NCBI GenBank assembly: GCA_046051225.1 | Contig: JBJOOR010000003.1 | Location: 124,001 to 188,000 of the forward strand | Origin: CAIODY01 sp046051225 | Lineage (GTDB): Bacteria; Bacteroidota; Bacteroidia; Chitinophagales; CAIODY01 | DNA length: 64,000 nt | Direction of reading: 5' to 3' | Shown: positions 25,863 through 35,355 of the stretch, in pieces | Layout of the letters: each line of letters starts with the position of its first letter | Numbering within the stretch: position 1 is the stretch's first letter | Made by a program: the position numbers and the translations under genes | The notes under the pieces: generated by a model | What the model was told of the DNA's origin: nothing | Database searches by the model: none | What the model saw: only the letters and a program-made list of their open reading frames with translations

Positions 25863-27644
25863 TTGAAACATTTAAGCATCATATTATTTTTTTTATTGCT
25901 GCCTGTATTAGTTTTTTGTCAGGCATCTGTTCATCTTAATTGTATAAAAACTTTATTAAATGGCGATGTAGATTTAAGTTGGAATGTGCCTACCACGGCT
26001 TGCCCCACAGGGTGTTTTGTATCGTATGATGTGTATGCATCAACCACTGGTAAAAGCGGCGTTTATAGTTTGCTTGCATCTATCAATAATGCTACTGCTA
26101 CCACTTATACGCATGTGGGAGCAAATGGAAACAACAATCAAAATATTTTTTATTTTGTTCAAACAATTTGTAATTGTGGAGCAGGAAATATTGTAGCCAA
26201 TAGCGATACGGCTGGCAATTCATTGCTAGCTACGCCTATTATTAATTATATTACAGTAAAAAGAAATGTGGTGGTGATGAATTGGCAACCTAGCACATCA
26301 TCGCAAACTTATGCTTACCAGTTGTATTATATTGATGGCACTGGCGCACATATTTTAGATACCGTAAATGGCATTAACACTGTATTTTTTAGCGATAGCA
26401 CTTTTAATCCAAATACACAAAGTGTTACTTTTTCTATTGCATCAATTGATAGCTGCGGTACTAAAGGACTGTTTAACAATACCAATCCACAGCATACGCT
26501 TTTTCTTCAATCATCGGTTGATAGATGCAACCAATCTATTAGTTTAAATTGGAACGCCTATACCAATTGGGCAAATGGTGTAAGCAAATATAATGTATAT
26601 GTAAAATTAAATCACGATACATTTAAAGTTGTAAAATCTTTAACACCCATAGAATTTTCAACTTTTTTATCGGGCTTTAAAGATGGCGATACTGTGCAAA
26701 TATATATTCAAGCTTTAGCTAGTAGCTCTACTTTTGTTTCAAATTCAAATAAGATAACCATTATTATGAATATTGTACAACCTCCATTATTTACACTAAT
26801 GCAAACCTGCACTATCGAAAACAATAAAGATGTAAAACTTCAATTTGTATTAGATGCCCATGCCGATTTAAAAGCTTATAGCATTTATAGAAGTATTGAC
26901 GATATTAATTATTCATTAATCAGCACTCAAAATGCGCCATCAGTTATCACATCGTCGCCCATTACTTTTATTGATAATACTGCCGACTTTCATCATACAA
27001 AATATTATTACAAAATATTTTCGATAGATAGTTGTGATAGAAAATATGAAGGTGCAAAAGCAAAAACTATTTATTTATCGGGCGATATTAATAGCTATAA
27101 TACTGTAAATTTAAATTGGAATACATTTGATATTGATAACGGCACCATAAAACTATATACCATTTTAAGAAGCCAAAATGCTTGGCAAACATTTGCAGTA
27201 GTAGGTACTATAGCCCCTTTAGACTCAACATTATGGGCAGATAATTTACGAGATTTATATGATTCGCAAGATAGTTTTGAATACCGCATACAGGCCGAAT
27301 ATCAATTTACCAATCCGTTATTAAGTTCGTTTAATCTTAGTTATTCTAACGATTTAATTATTCATCCCAATTCCGAAATTTTTATTCCCAATACTATTTT
27401 TCCGAAAGGCAAAAATAATGTGTTTAAGCCCATCATCACTTTTCCTGATATTGTAAATTATAACCTAATTGTATTTAATCGCTTGGGCGAAAAAATATTT
27501 ACCAGCGATACATATAATACAGGATGGGATGGCACATTTGGCGGCGTAGAAGCGCCGCAAGGCAATTATACCTATCAAATTTCATTTGAAAAACCCGATG
27601 GAAAAAAATTTGTAAAGCAGGGCAATTGTGTAGTTGTATATTAA
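25863..27644 (+). CDS. Secreted protein with gliding-motility-type (T9SS type B) C-terminal domain
   Basis: 593 residues from a TTG start; no in-frame ATG lies between the promoter and the signal peptide (KHLSIILFFLLLPVLVFCQ). Several fibronectin III-like beta repeats follow, with phrases such as NWQPSTSSQTYAYQLYYIDG and LNWNTFDIDNGTIKLYTILR. The C-terminal domain (about 510-593) reads PNTIFPKGKNNVFKP, then NRLGEKIFTSDTYNTGWDG and QGNYTYQISF, the CHU_C/gliding-type sorting signal. It would cross the outer membrane through the type IX system. A strong terminator at 27714-27750 follows. Ligand or function unknown. Confidence 0.88.
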   Translation: MKHLSIILFFLLLPVLVFCQASVHLNCIKTLLNGDVDLSWNVPTTACPTGCFVSYDVYASTTGKSGVYSLLASINNATATTYTHVGANGNNNQNIFYFVQTICNCGAGNIVANSDTAGNSLLATPIINYITVKRNVVVMNWQPSTSSQTYAYQLYYIDGTGAHILDTVNGINTVFFSDSTFNPNTQSVTFSIASIDSCGTKGLFNNTNPQHTLFLQSSVDRCNQSISLNWNAYTNWANGVSKYNVYVKLNHDTFKVVKSLTPIEFSTFLSGFKDGDTVQIYIQALASSSTFVSNSNKITIIMNIVQPPLFTLMQTCTIENNKDVKLQFVLDAHADLKAYSIYRSIDDINYSLISTQNAPSVITSSPITFIDNTADFHHTKYYYKIFSIDSCDRKYEGAKAKTIYLSGDINSYNTVNLNWNTFDIDNGTIKLYTILRSQNAWQTFAVVGTIAPLDSTLWADNLRDLYDSQDSFEYRIQAEYQFTNPLLSSFNLSYSNDLIIHPNSEIFIPNTIFPKGKNNVFKPIITFPDIVNYNLIVFNRLGEKIFTSDTYNTGWDGTFGGVEAPQGNYTYQISFEKPDGKKFVKQGNCVVVY

Positions 27645-27713
27645 AAATATTCTTTTTCCACCACCAACTTTTTTAGGCGCATAATAAAACAGCATCATAC
27701 AAATGCCTTACAT

Positions 27714-27750
27714 AAAAAAAGCCCCGATAAATTTATCGGGACTTTTTTTT
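27714..27750. terminator. Bidirectional rho-independent terminator
   Basis: CCCGATAAATTTATCGGG (27723-27740) is a perfect 18-bp palindrome flanked by A7 on the left and T8 on the right, between convergent genes. The dnaG stop codon (27749-27751) is inside the T-tract. Confidence 0.95.
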
Positions 27751-29674
27751 ATCCTCTGCCTATCACCACTGTGCCCGATGCATTGGCTAATTCGGCAATC
27801 ATAGTGCTAAGCTGAATATGTACAAACTGAATTTGCACTTGCTCTTCTTCTGATGGTGCTTCTTTCAATTTTTTCATATTATCTAATTGCAATTTCTGTA
27901 ATTTTTTTGTTTTAAATTTATGAATAGATGATTTTACATCGGCCTCAAAATTCATTTCCCTTGGCTTAATAAATATTTGATGTTTCTTTTCCCAATTTTC
28001 GCTAAGTGTATATTCATCTTTTAATAATTCGGCAGATAAAGTTGCAATATCTTCTTCGGGCGAATTAATTAAAACAGCGCTATCAAATGTTTTTTGGGTT
28101 TCAAATTGTTGCAAAAATGCATTAAACATTTTAGCACAATTTATATTATCAATCAGCCCTAAATCAATTTCATCAAATAATATTTGCGCTACCAATTGCC
28201 CATTGGTCATGGTTTTGCTACCCCATTCTAATAATATTCTGATAATATTTTTTTCTTGTTCTTCGGCTTGATTGGTTTTAAAAAAATTGGGTTGTTGCGG
28301 TTCGTTACTAAAAGTTGGTTCGGCTTGTTGGTATAATAAATGAGCATCATCATCGGGCATATCCGATTTTTTTTTCATCTCGGTTCGCATCAATTTATTC
28401 ACTTCGCTGTTTACCAATTCTTCACTCAATTGCATCATCGAGCTAAACTCTTTTATGTAAGCGCCCCGAACAAAGCCATCGGGTATTTTTGTAAGTATGC
28501 CAATAATATCTTTTGTAATAGCTGCTTTTTGATAAGGGTCGTTTTTAGCCTGTTCAATCGAGTTTTGAATTTTAAACCGAATAAAATCTTTTGCATTATC
28601 TTTTACAAAATCATTAAACCCAGCCGCACCATTTTTATGAATATAACTATCAGGGTCTTCGCCATCGGGCAATAAAACCAATTTTAAATTTAAACCCTCT
28701 TCAATAATTAATTCAAGCCCACGAAGAGCAGCTTTTATACCTGCTGCATCACCATCATACAATAAAATAATATTGTTGGTATAGCGCTTTATTAATTTTA
28801 TTTGGTCTATGGTTAATGCCGTGCCGCTGCTAGCAGCCACGTTTTCAATACCACCTTGTTGCAATGAAATTACATCTAAATAGCCTTCAACCAAATAGCA
28901 AAATGTATTTTTTAAAATAGCATTTCGGGCTTGATACAAGCCATACAACACTTTACTTTTATAATAAATTTCGCTTTCGGGCGAATTAAAATACTTAGCC
29001 GTGTTTTTATCTTTTTTTAATGTTCGGCCGCCAAATGCAATTACTTTACCTGTAATATTATGAATAGGAAAAATAATTCTGCCTCTAAAAAAATCGGCAT
29101 TGCGTTGTTGCGTTGTAATACCTGTTCGTTTTAAATCATCAAGGCTATAACCCTTTTGCAAGGCATAGTTGGTAAAGGCTTGTTCCGTATCGGGATTATA
29201 TCCTAATTCAAATTTTTTCATTACGGCTTCGCTTAATTGCCGCTCTTTAAAATACGTTAAGCCAATTGTTTTTCCTTCATCGGTATTCCATAATTGCTCA
29301 ACAAAAAAATCTTTTGCTACTTGGTGTAGTGTGAACAATATTTCTCTGCCCTTTTGCTCTTCAATTTGTTTGGGCGAAAGCTGAATATTATCAATCTGAA
29401 TATTATATTTTTTAGCTAAATACTCCAGCGATTCGGGATAGGTAAGGTGTTCATGCTCCATTACAAATTTTGTAACGTTGCCTGCCTTGCCACAACCAAA
29501 GCATTTGTAAATGCCTTTGGCTGGCGATACGGTAAACGATGGCGATTTTTCATCATGAAATGGGCAATTGCCAATCATGTTGATGCCACGTTTTTTTAGC
29601 GTCATAAAGTCGCCAATTACTTCGTCGATACGAGCTACGTTTAAAATCTGTTGTATGGTGTCTGCTGAAATCAC
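27749..29674 (-). CDS. dnaG: DNA primase
   Basis: 641 residues. Synthesises RNA primers at replication forks together with DnaB. The N-terminal CHC2 zinc finger has Cys37, His40, Cys58 and Cys61 (CPFHDEKSPSF, then YKCFGCGKAGN). The RNA polymerase core has YFKERQLSEA, GRIIFPI and FGGRTL. The Toprim domain has YLVEGYLDV and LLYDGDAAGIKAALRG. The C-terminal DnaB-interaction region is present but divergent (about 480-641). The start ATG at 29674 matches the family. Its stop overlaps the convergent terminator. Not next to rpoD on one transcript: a 399-bp gap with the rpoD terminator separates them. Confidence 0.97.
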   Translation of the reverse strand: MISADTIQQILNVARIDEVIGDFMTLKKRGINMIGNCPFHDEKSPSFTVSPAKGIYKCFGCGKAGNVTKFVMEHEHLTYPESLEYLAKKYNIQIDNIQLSPKQIEEQKGREILFTLHQVAKDFFVEQLWNTDEGKTIGLTYFKERQLSEAVMKKFELGYNPDTEQAFTNYALQKGYSLDDLKRTGITTQQRNADFFRGRIIFPIHNITGKVIAFGGRTLKKDKNTAKYFNSPESEIYYKSKVLYGLYQARNAILKNTFCYLVEGYLDVISLQQGGIENVAASSGTALTIDQIKLIKRYTNNIILLYDGDAAGIKAALRGLELIIEEGLNLKLVLLPDGEDPDSYIHKNGAAGFNDFVKDNAKDFIRFKIQNSIEQAKNDPYQKAAITKDIIGILTKIPDGFVRGAYIKEFSSMMQLSEELVNSEVNKLMRTEMKKKSDMPDDDAHLLYQQAEPTFSNEPQQPNFFKTNQAEEQEKNIIRILLEWGSKTMTNGQLVAQILFDEIDLGLIDNINCAKMFNAFLQQFETQKTFDSAVLINSPEEDIATLSAELLKDEYTLSENWEKKHQIFIKPREMNFEADVKSSIHKFKTKKLQKLQLDNMKKLKEAPSEEEQVQIQFVHIQLSTMIAELANASGTVVIGRG

Positions 29675-30073
29675 AGTGGAAAGATAACACCAATTATCAA
29701 TTTGTTGATTCTTGTTAAAAAATTTACAATTAAATTTATTCTTAACTTTTTTTCTTGATAAAAAAAGTTACAAAAAAATCAAGCCTATAAAACTTAAATT
29801 TGAAAATACTACAGTCTGATTTTTTTATCAGCGAAATCAATAGTTCTAATTCGCTTTTTTGTAAAATTTTAACTTTAAACATTACGCTAACTATGATTTC
29901 GCTAACACAATGCCACCGCACAAAATCATACTTTGATTTTCTGAATTTTAGTTTTAATGGCTATCCCAAAGCATGAATAATATTTTTATTTAATAAAGAA
30001 AAACGGAAAGCAAAAATCTTCATTAGATATTGCTTTCCGTTTTTTTCGAATTATTTATTTCAATAACAAATGC
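29675..30073. other. 399-bp intergenic region between rpoD and dnaG
   Basis: Contains the rpoD terminator at 29999-30046. The rest (29675-29998) is A/T-rich upstream sequence of dnaG. No open frame, repeat or RNA-like structure was recognised. Confidence 0.6.
29999..30046 (-). terminator. rpoD terminator
   Basis: Arms AAAAACGGAAAGCAA (29999-30013) and TTGCTTTCCGTTTTT (30030-30044) pair perfectly around a 16-base loop and are bordered by homopolymer tracts. The element ends 28 bp past the rpoD stop. Confidence 0.9.
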
Positions 30074-30937
30074 TTATCCTAAGTAGGTTCTTAAGTTATC
30101 GCTGTATAAACCACGGCGCATTTTTTTAATTGCTTTTTCTTTTATTTGGCGAACACGTTCACGGGTTAATTCAAATTTATCAGCTATTTCATCTAATGAA
30201 AGTGATTGACCATTTAAACCATAAAAGTAAGCTACAATGCCTGCTTCACGGCTTGGCAAGGTTCTTAACACTGATCTAATTTCGGTTTGTAAAGATTCAT
30301 TAATCAACGATTTATCGGGTGTTGCTTCATTAGCATCCTGTATTAAATCGCCAAATGTTAAATCTTCGCCATCGGCTACGGGTGCGTCTGTACTCATGTG
30401 TTTTTTTCCGCCTTCGCTCATCAATGCGCTTATTTCGCTTACATTCAAATCGAGCATTTCAGCCACTTCGGCAGCTGTAGGTTCACGTTCGTTTTCTTGT
30501 TCAAATTGAAGCATAGCACGATTTACTTTCGAATAATTGCCAACTTTATTTAATGGTAATCTTACTAATCTACTTTGGTCTAATAATGATTGCATGATGG
30601 ATTGACGAATCCACCAAACGGCATACGATATAAATTTAAAGCCTTTTGTTTCGTCAAATCTTTGGGCAGCTTTTATTAAGCCTACATTGCCATCATTAAT
30701 TAAATCATTTAAAGGCAAGCCTTGATGTTGGTATTGCTTAGCAACAGATACTACAAAGCGAAGATTTGAACGAACCATTTTTTCTAAAGCTACTTCATCG
30801 CCCAATTTTATTTTTCGGGCTAATTCAACTTCTTCTTCAGCAGTTACCAAATCAAGCTTTGCAATTTCTTGCAAATACTTTTCGATAGATTGACTATCTC
30901 GATTTGTAATTTGTGTGGTAATTTTAATTTGTCTCAT
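30074..30937 (-). CDS. rpoD: Primary sigma-70 factor RpoD/SigA
   Basis: 287 residues. The housekeeping sigma of Bacteroidota is short because it lacks regions 1.1 and the long non-conserved insert. Region 1.2 is SIEKYLQEIAKLDLVTAEEEVELA. Region 2 has DLINDGNVGLIKAAQRFDET and FISYAVWWIRQSI. Region 3 follows with LPLNKVGNYSKVNRA. Region 4 has LPSREAGIVAYFYGL and the HTH ELTRERVRQIKEKAI. It recognises the -33/-7 (TTTG / TAnnTTTG) promoters whose -7 elements are seen in front of many genes in this window. Monocistronic, with a terminator at 29999-30046. Confidence 0.97.
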   Translation of the reverse strand: MRQIKITTQITNRDSQSIEKYLQEIAKLDLVTAEEEVELARKIKLGDEVALEKMVRSNLRFVVSVAKQYQHQGLPLNDLINDGNVGLIKAAQRFDETKGFKFISYAVWWIRQSIMQSLLDQSRLVRLPLNKVGNYSKVNRAMLQFEQENEREPTAAEVAEMLDLNVSEISALMSEGGKKHMSTDAPVADGEDLTFGDLIQDANEATPDKSLINESLQTEIRSVLRTLPSREAGIVAYFYGLNGQSLSLDEIADKFELTRERVRQIKEKAIKKMRRGLYSDNLRTYLG

Positions 30938-31268
30938 AGTTTTAATTTTAAAATGAAAATAATTTTTTAAATCAGTTTTTGTTTTGATAAGTAAAAATGA
31001 AAGATGTTTAATCGTTAATTTTTTTATCTATAAATTTTAGTGGTATAATAGTTAGACGTATGAGCTACCTAAAAAGTTGCACTACATCAACACTTTTAAC
31101 AAAAAATACAAGAAACTACGTAGATAATTTCGGTATATGCGTAGAAGAATTATATAACAAGCTGAATAAAGAATCAATTCTTATTTGTTACAAATTGAAT
31201 AAGATAATTTTTGTAAAACTGATTGTTGTTTTTTTAATTTACCTTTGTAGTATTAACTATTAACGCCA
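30938..31268. other. 331-bp intergenic region
   Basis: Divergent gap between rpoD and the DUF4160 gene. An open frame at 31060-31263 (67 codons) is not believed: its composition is that of the A/T-rich spacer and the -7 element at 31240-31247 lies inside it. No RNA gene was recognised. Confidence 0.55.
31240..31247 (+). promoter_or_regulatory. -7 promoter element for the DUF4160/DUF2442 pair
   Basis: TACCTTTG matches TAnnTTTG, 21 bp upstream of the ATG at 31269. It places transcription start shortly before the pair of small genes. Confidence 0.6.
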
Positions 31269-31502
31269 ATGCCTGAATTATTAAGACTTTTTGGATTACG
31301 TTTTTTCTTTTATAGTAATGACCACGAACCACCTCATGTTCATGTTCGAAATGCAGATGGAGAAGCAAGATTTATTATTACACCAGTTCAATGTATTGAA
31401 AACAATGGATTAAAGGATAAAGATATTTATTTAGCCGAAGCAATAATTGTTGAAAATGCCGATTTGTTTTTAAAACGTTGGCAAGATTTTTTTAAAAAAT
31501 AA
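31269..31502 (+). CDS. DUF4160 domain protein
   Basis: 77 residues, all DUF4160. The hallmark is a short N-terminal strand pair followed by a His-rich motif: FFFYSNDHEPPHVHVR (residues 12-27). The family is small, widespread in bacteria and uncharacterised; the HxPPHxHV motif suggests metal or nucleic-acid contact but no activity is established. The next gene, five bases downstream, encodes DUF2442. The two families are regularly found side by side, which has prompted suggestions of a toxin-antitoxin-like module. Here they are together as a tight pair. Confidence 0.88.
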   Translation: MPELLRLFGLRFFFYSNDHEPPHVHVRNADGEARFIITPVQCIENNGLKDKDIYLAEAIIVENADLFLKRWQDFFKK

Positions 31503-31507
31503 ATAAC

Positions 31508-31738
31508 ATGGGATTTTTTAATTACACTATAAAAAAAGTTTGGTTTACTGATAATGAAATTTGTATTGAAACAACAGATGGTAAAACATCAAGTTTACCA
31601 TTGCAAAATTTTAAATCATTATTTAATGCCTCACCAAATGAGAGAAATAATTTTAAGCTTGTGAATAATGGCTATGCCTTGTATTGGCAAGATTTAGATG
31701 AAGATATAAGTGCCGACGGATTTTTTAATAAAGCATAA
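31508..31738 (+). CDS. DUF2442 domain protein
   Basis: 76 residues. The DUF2442 fold is visible in VWFTDNEICIETTDGKTSSLPL, then FKSLFNASPNERNNFKLV, and the closing ALYWQDLDEDISADGF (W-x-x-L-D-E-D-I) that defines the family. Uncharacterised; partner of the DUF4160 gene, with which it is probably co-translated given the 5-bp gap. Nothing suggests that either is truncated. Confidence 0.88.
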   Translation: MGFFNYTIKKVWFTDNEICIETTDGKTSSLPLQNFKSLFNASPNERNNFKLVNNGYALYWQDLDEDISADGFFNKA

Positions 31739-31800
31739 TCTATTTTCATTCACAAAATCTACAAAACTTTCCGTTCTTTGTTTGCAAGATTATTTACAAC

Positions 31801-33045
31801 ATGAACACTATCAATTTTTCGAAACATATTTTAAAAAATGGTTTACGAGTTATTATCCATCAAGATACTACTACGCCCATGGCGGCTGTAAATGTATTGT
31901 ATGATGTAGGCAGCCGAGATGAGGATGAAAGCCGCACTGGCTTTGCACATTTGTTTGAGCATTTAATGTTTGGCGGTTCGGTAAATGTGCCAATTTTTGA
32001 TGAACCCATCGAAATGGCTGGTGGCAAAAACAATGCTTTTACCAATACCGATATTACTAATTATTACGAAGTAATTCCTTCGCAAAATATCGAAACGGCT
32101 TTGTGGTTAGAATCCGATAGAATGTTGAGTTTAGCATTCGACCCCGAATCGCTGGAAACACAACGCAAAGTGGTTTCGGAAGAATTTAAAGAGCATTATA
32201 TCAATCAACCTTATGGCGATATTTCGCATTTAATGACTAAGCTTTGTTTTACAAAACACACCTATCGTTGGCCAACTATTGGTGCTGATTTAAAACATAT
32301 TGAAGAAGCTACTTTAGAAGATGTGAAATCTTTTTTCAAAAAACATTATTTGCCAAACAATGCTGTATTGGCGGTTTGTAGCCCCATGACAGCCGAACAA
32401 ATATTGCCATTGGTTGAAAAATATTTTGCCGATATTCCAAGTGGCGAAGTGGCAAAAAGAAATATTGCGGTTGAACCTGCTCAAACAGAATTGAAGAAAT
32501 TAACGGTTCAACGCAAAGTGCCAGCTAATGCCTTGTACATGGCTTTTCATTGCCCTGAACGAACAAGCGAAGATTTTTATGCAATGGATATTTTAACCGA
32601 TTTATTATCGAATGGAAATAGCAGCCGTATGTATCAAAAATTGGTAATGGAAAATCCATTATTCATTGGTGTAAATTGTTATCACACGGGCAATCACGAC
32701 CCAGGTTTAGTAAAAGTAAGTGGCAAACTATTGCCAGGTGTAAGTTTCGAAACGGCGGAAGCTGCCATTTGGGAAGAGTTAAGAAAAATATCAGAAGAAA
32801 AAATTGAAGAAACCGAATTGCAAAAAGTGAAAAATAAAATTGAATCTACTTTTCAGTTTAGTAATATTGATTTGGGCGAACGTGCATTTAGCTTGGCTTA
32901 TTACGAATTATTATTTGGTGCCGAAAGAATAAATACTGATTTTGATTTCTATCAAAAAATAACGGTTGAAGATGTGCAACGAGTGGCTAAAAAAATATTT
33001 GCCACACAAAATTGTTCGGTATTGCATTATGAGGCGGTGAAATAA
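31801..33045 (+). CDS. M16-family zinc metallopeptidase
   Basis: 414 residues. Inverted zinc motif HLFEH at 50-54, with the downstream Glu in the SEEFKEHY-type segment near residue 130, as in pitrilysin/insulinase and processing-peptidase-like enzymes. The single-domain length of about 410 suggests that it pairs with a second M16 protein or forms homodimers. No signal peptide is apparent at ATG 31801, so it may be cytoplasmic or periplasmic by another route. It is followed within 26 bp by the O-methyltransferase gene. Confidence 0.92.
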   Translation: MNTINFSKHILKNGLRVIIHQDTTTPMAAVNVLYDVGSRDEDESRTGFAHLFEHLMFGGSVNVPIFDEPIEMAGGKNNAFTNTDITNYYEVIPSQNIETALWLESDRMLSLAFDPESLETQRKVVSEEFKEHYINQPYGDISHLMTKLCFTKHTYRWPTIGADLKHIEEATLEDVKSFFKKHYLPNNAVLAVCSPMTAEQILPLVEKYFADIPSGEVAKRNIAVEPAQTELKKLTVQRKVPANALYMAFHCPERTSEDFYAMDILTDLLSNGNSSRMYQKLVMENPLFIGVNCYHTGNHDPGLVKVSGKLLPGVSFETAEAAIWEELRKISEEKIEETELQKVKNKIESTFQFSNIDLGERAFSLAYYELLFGAERINTDFDFYQKITVEDVQRVAKKIFATQNCSVLHYEAVK

Positions 33046-33071
33046 TTTTTAAAGTAAACGATTAGTTAACC

Positions 33072-33707
33072 ATGAATTTATTGGACGAAACTTTAAATAA
33101 TTATATCGAACAACATAGTTCGCCATTGTCGGCTGTGTTGCAAAATTTATATCGTGATACACATTTGCGAACGCTATCGCCCATGATGGTTTCGGGGCAT
33201 CAGCAAGGCATTTTATTACAGATGCTTAGCCAAATGATTAAGCCCGAAAAAGTTTTAGAGATTGGCACTTTTACAGGCTTTGCAACTATTTGCTGGGCAG
33301 CAGGATTAGCCGAAAACGGAACAATTGATACTATTGAATTGAATGATGAATACAATTGGTTTCATCAAAAATATTTTGCCGAAAGTGGTTTTGCAGAAAA
33401 AATAAAAGTGCATTATGGCAATGCCCGTGAGATAATTCCGCAACTTAATGCTGATTATGACGTAGTATTCATTGATGCTGATAAGCCAGCCTACGCTACC
33501 TATTTCGACTTGGTAATTGATAAAGTAAAAAGTGGCGGTTGGATAATTGCCGATAATGTATTGTGGAAAGGAAAAGTATTACATGAAAATATGGATAGCA
33601 CCACAGCCATTATTGATGCGTTCAATAAAAAAGTCAGCCATGATAATCGTGTTGAAAGTTTGATTCTATCTGTAAGAGATGGATTAAACATCATGCGCAA
33701 AAAATAA
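33072..33707 (+). CDS. SAM-dependent O-methyltransferase
   Basis: 211 residues, class I methyltransferase of the caffeoyl-CoA/catechol O-methyltransferase type. The SAM-binding motif I is VLEIGTFTGFATICWA and motif II has IDTIELND. The metal-binding and catalytic region shows YDVVFIDADKPAY and WIIADNVLWKGKV. The acceptor is unknown; bacterial relatives often have broad catechol specificity. Close behind the M16 gene on the same strand (26 bp). Confidence 0.92.
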   Translation: MNLLDETLNNYIEQHSSPLSAVLQNLYRDTHLRTLSPMMVSGHQQGILLQMLSQMIKPEKVLEIGTFTGFATICWAAGLAENGTIDTIELNDEYNWFHQKYFAESGFAEKIKVHYGNAREIIPQLNADYDVVFIDADKPAYATYFDLVIDKVKSGGWIIADNVLWKGKVLHENMDSTTAIIDAFNKKVSHDNRVESLILSVRDGLNIMRKK

Positions 33708-33817
33708 TTACTTTTGAATTCAACCACATAGAAACATTAGCAATATAGAATTTAGTTAGAAAGATATTCATTGCAATTTTTCTTTTGTTGTAAAAAAAAT
33801 TAAAAAATAAATCGAAT

Positions 33818-34813
33818 ATGATAGTGAAAAAAATAATTTTATTCTGCGCCATTTTAAGTTGCATTTCTGTTTCAACATTTGCTCAAACTAAAGAACAAAT
33901 TGAAAGTTATGTTGAATCGCATAAAGCTTTTGCTGTATCCGAAATGCTTCGTACTGGTGTACCAGCAAGCGTTACATTGGCACAAGGCATTTTAGAAACT
34001 GCTGCTGGCACAAGCCCTTTGTACTTGCGCTCAAACAATAATTTTGGTATTAAATGCAAAAGCAATTGGACAGGAAAATTTACTTATCATGATGATGATG
34101 CTAAAGGCGAATGCTTTCGAGTGTATGACAATGATTCACTTTCGTATGTTGACCATAGCAACTTTTTAAGAACAGCATCACGTTATAATTTTTTATTCGA
34201 ATTAGATAAAACAGATTATAAAGGTTGGGCAATTGGCTTGCGCAAAGCAGGTTATGCTACCAATCCTTCTTATGCATCTATCGTTATAAAACATATTGAA
34301 GAAAATAATTTGCAACAATATGATGCGGTAAGAAATATGTCGTCATCAAGTGGTATTGCATTAATGAAACGTAGCAAACAAACTGAAGTTGCATCAACCG
34401 AAAATTTGAATTCAAGTTCATCTCCATCAGCTAATTTACCAACTGCCGAAATAAATACAAACGATGAAAAAGTAAATGCCGAAACCTATCCTGTGGTGCA
34501 TTGGAATGTATCAAATGTAAGCGATGCAACCAACGGCTATACCACAACGCCAATACCTGGCAATGCACAACCAGTATACAGCAGCCGCACTAAAAGCAGA
34601 TATACAAAAGCTAAATTGCATAATATTAGTTATGGCAAATCGGTAGCAAAAAATAAAAAAATAGGCGCATCAAAAAATAGCACTATGGCTAAAAATAATG
34701 CTACTAAATCAAAAACAAATGTGGTTGCTAAATTAACACCTAAGAAAAAATCTACCACCAGTGCTTCGGCTTTGGGTACTAAAAAATATTCGCAACATTA
34801 TACCCGTAATTAA
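33818..34813 (+). CDS. Secreted glucosaminidase/muramidase (FlgJ-type)
   Basis: 331 residues. Signal peptide (KKIILFCAILSCISVSTFAQ), then a glucosaminidase domain at about 25-165 with VPASVTLAQGILETAAGTSPL, NNFGIKCKSNWTGK and YDNDSLSYVDHSNFL. The catalytic Glu should be the one in QGILETAAG. It would cleave peptidoglycan glycan strands. In place of the LysM domains common in this phylum the C-terminal 160 residues are a low-complexity, Lys/Ser/Thr/Asn-rich tail (YTKAKLHNISYGKSVAKNK), perhaps for cell-wall adhesion. hpt follows within 8 bp. Confidence 0.9.
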   Translation: MIVKKIILFCAILSCISVSTFAQTKEQIESYVESHKAFAVSEMLRTGVPASVTLAQGILETAAGTSPLYLRSNNNFGIKCKSNWTGKFTYHDDDAKGECFRVYDNDSLSYVDHSNFLRTASRYNFLFELDKTDYKGWAIGLRKAGYATNPSYASIVIKHIEENNLQQYDAVRNMSSSSGIALMKRSKQTEVASTENLNSSSSPSANLPTAEINTNDEKVNAETYPVVHWNVSNVSDATNGYTTTPIPGNAQPVYSSRTKSRYTKAKLHNISYGKSVAKNKKIGASKNSTMAKNNATKSKTNVVAKLTPKKKSTTSASALGTKKYSQHYTRN

Positions 34814-34821
34814 TTTTTAAG

Positions 34822-35355
34822 ATGACCATTCAGGTAAAAGACAAAAGCTTTCGTCCGTATTTAAGCAATCAAAAAATTATGGGCAGAATTGCTGAATTGG
34901 CGCAACAAATCAATTTAGATTATAACAACAAAGAGCCTTTATTCATCGCTATTTTAAATGGTTCGTTTATGTTTGCAGCGCATTTATTTGAAAGAATAAA
35001 TATGCCTTCGCAAATTACATTTGTAAAAGTGGCTTCGTATAGCGGCACATCATCTACAGGCAAAGTAACTTCTATTATTGGCTTAGATGTACCCATTGTA
35101 AATAAGCATATTATTATTGTTGAGGATATTATAGATACTGGCAATACCATGAACGAATTGCTAAAACAATTAAGCGAACACCAACCTGCCTCAATAAAAA
35201 TTGCATCATTAATTCAAAAGCCTGCTGCCTTACAACATAAGATTGATGTGCATTACACAGGTTTTAGTATTGCTAACGATTTTATTGTAGGCTTCGGTTT
35301 AGATTATGATGGCTATGGTAGAAACTTGCCAGATATTTATCAGGTAGAAGATTAA
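34822..35355 (+). CDS. hpt: Hypoxanthine phosphoribosyltransferase
   Basis: 177 residues, the usual length. Salvages hypoxanthine (and guanine) to nucleotides with PRPP. The PRPP-binding loop is IIIVEDIIDTGNTMNEL; the flexible-loop and base-specificity regions are ASYSGTSSTGKV and FIVGFGLDYDGYGRNLPDIY. Start ATG 34822 is 8 bp after the glucosaminidase stop, so co-transcription is likely though functionally unrelated. Downstream is a hairpin-rich repeat island (35365-35613). Confidence 0.95.
   Translation: MTIQVKDKSFRPYLSNQKIMGRIAELAQQINLDYNNKEPLFIAILNGSFMFAAHLFERINMPSQITFVKVASYSGTSSTGKVTSIIGLDVPIVNKHIIIVEDIIDTGNTMNELLKQLSEHQPASIKIASLIQKPAALQHKIDVHYTGFSIANDFIVGFGLDYDGYGRNLPDIYQVED

Noticed and set aside
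31060..31263. 67-codon open frame between rpoD and the DUF4160 gene
   Set aside because: It contains the -7 element of the next gene, has no recognisable domain and has the composition of spacer DNA.
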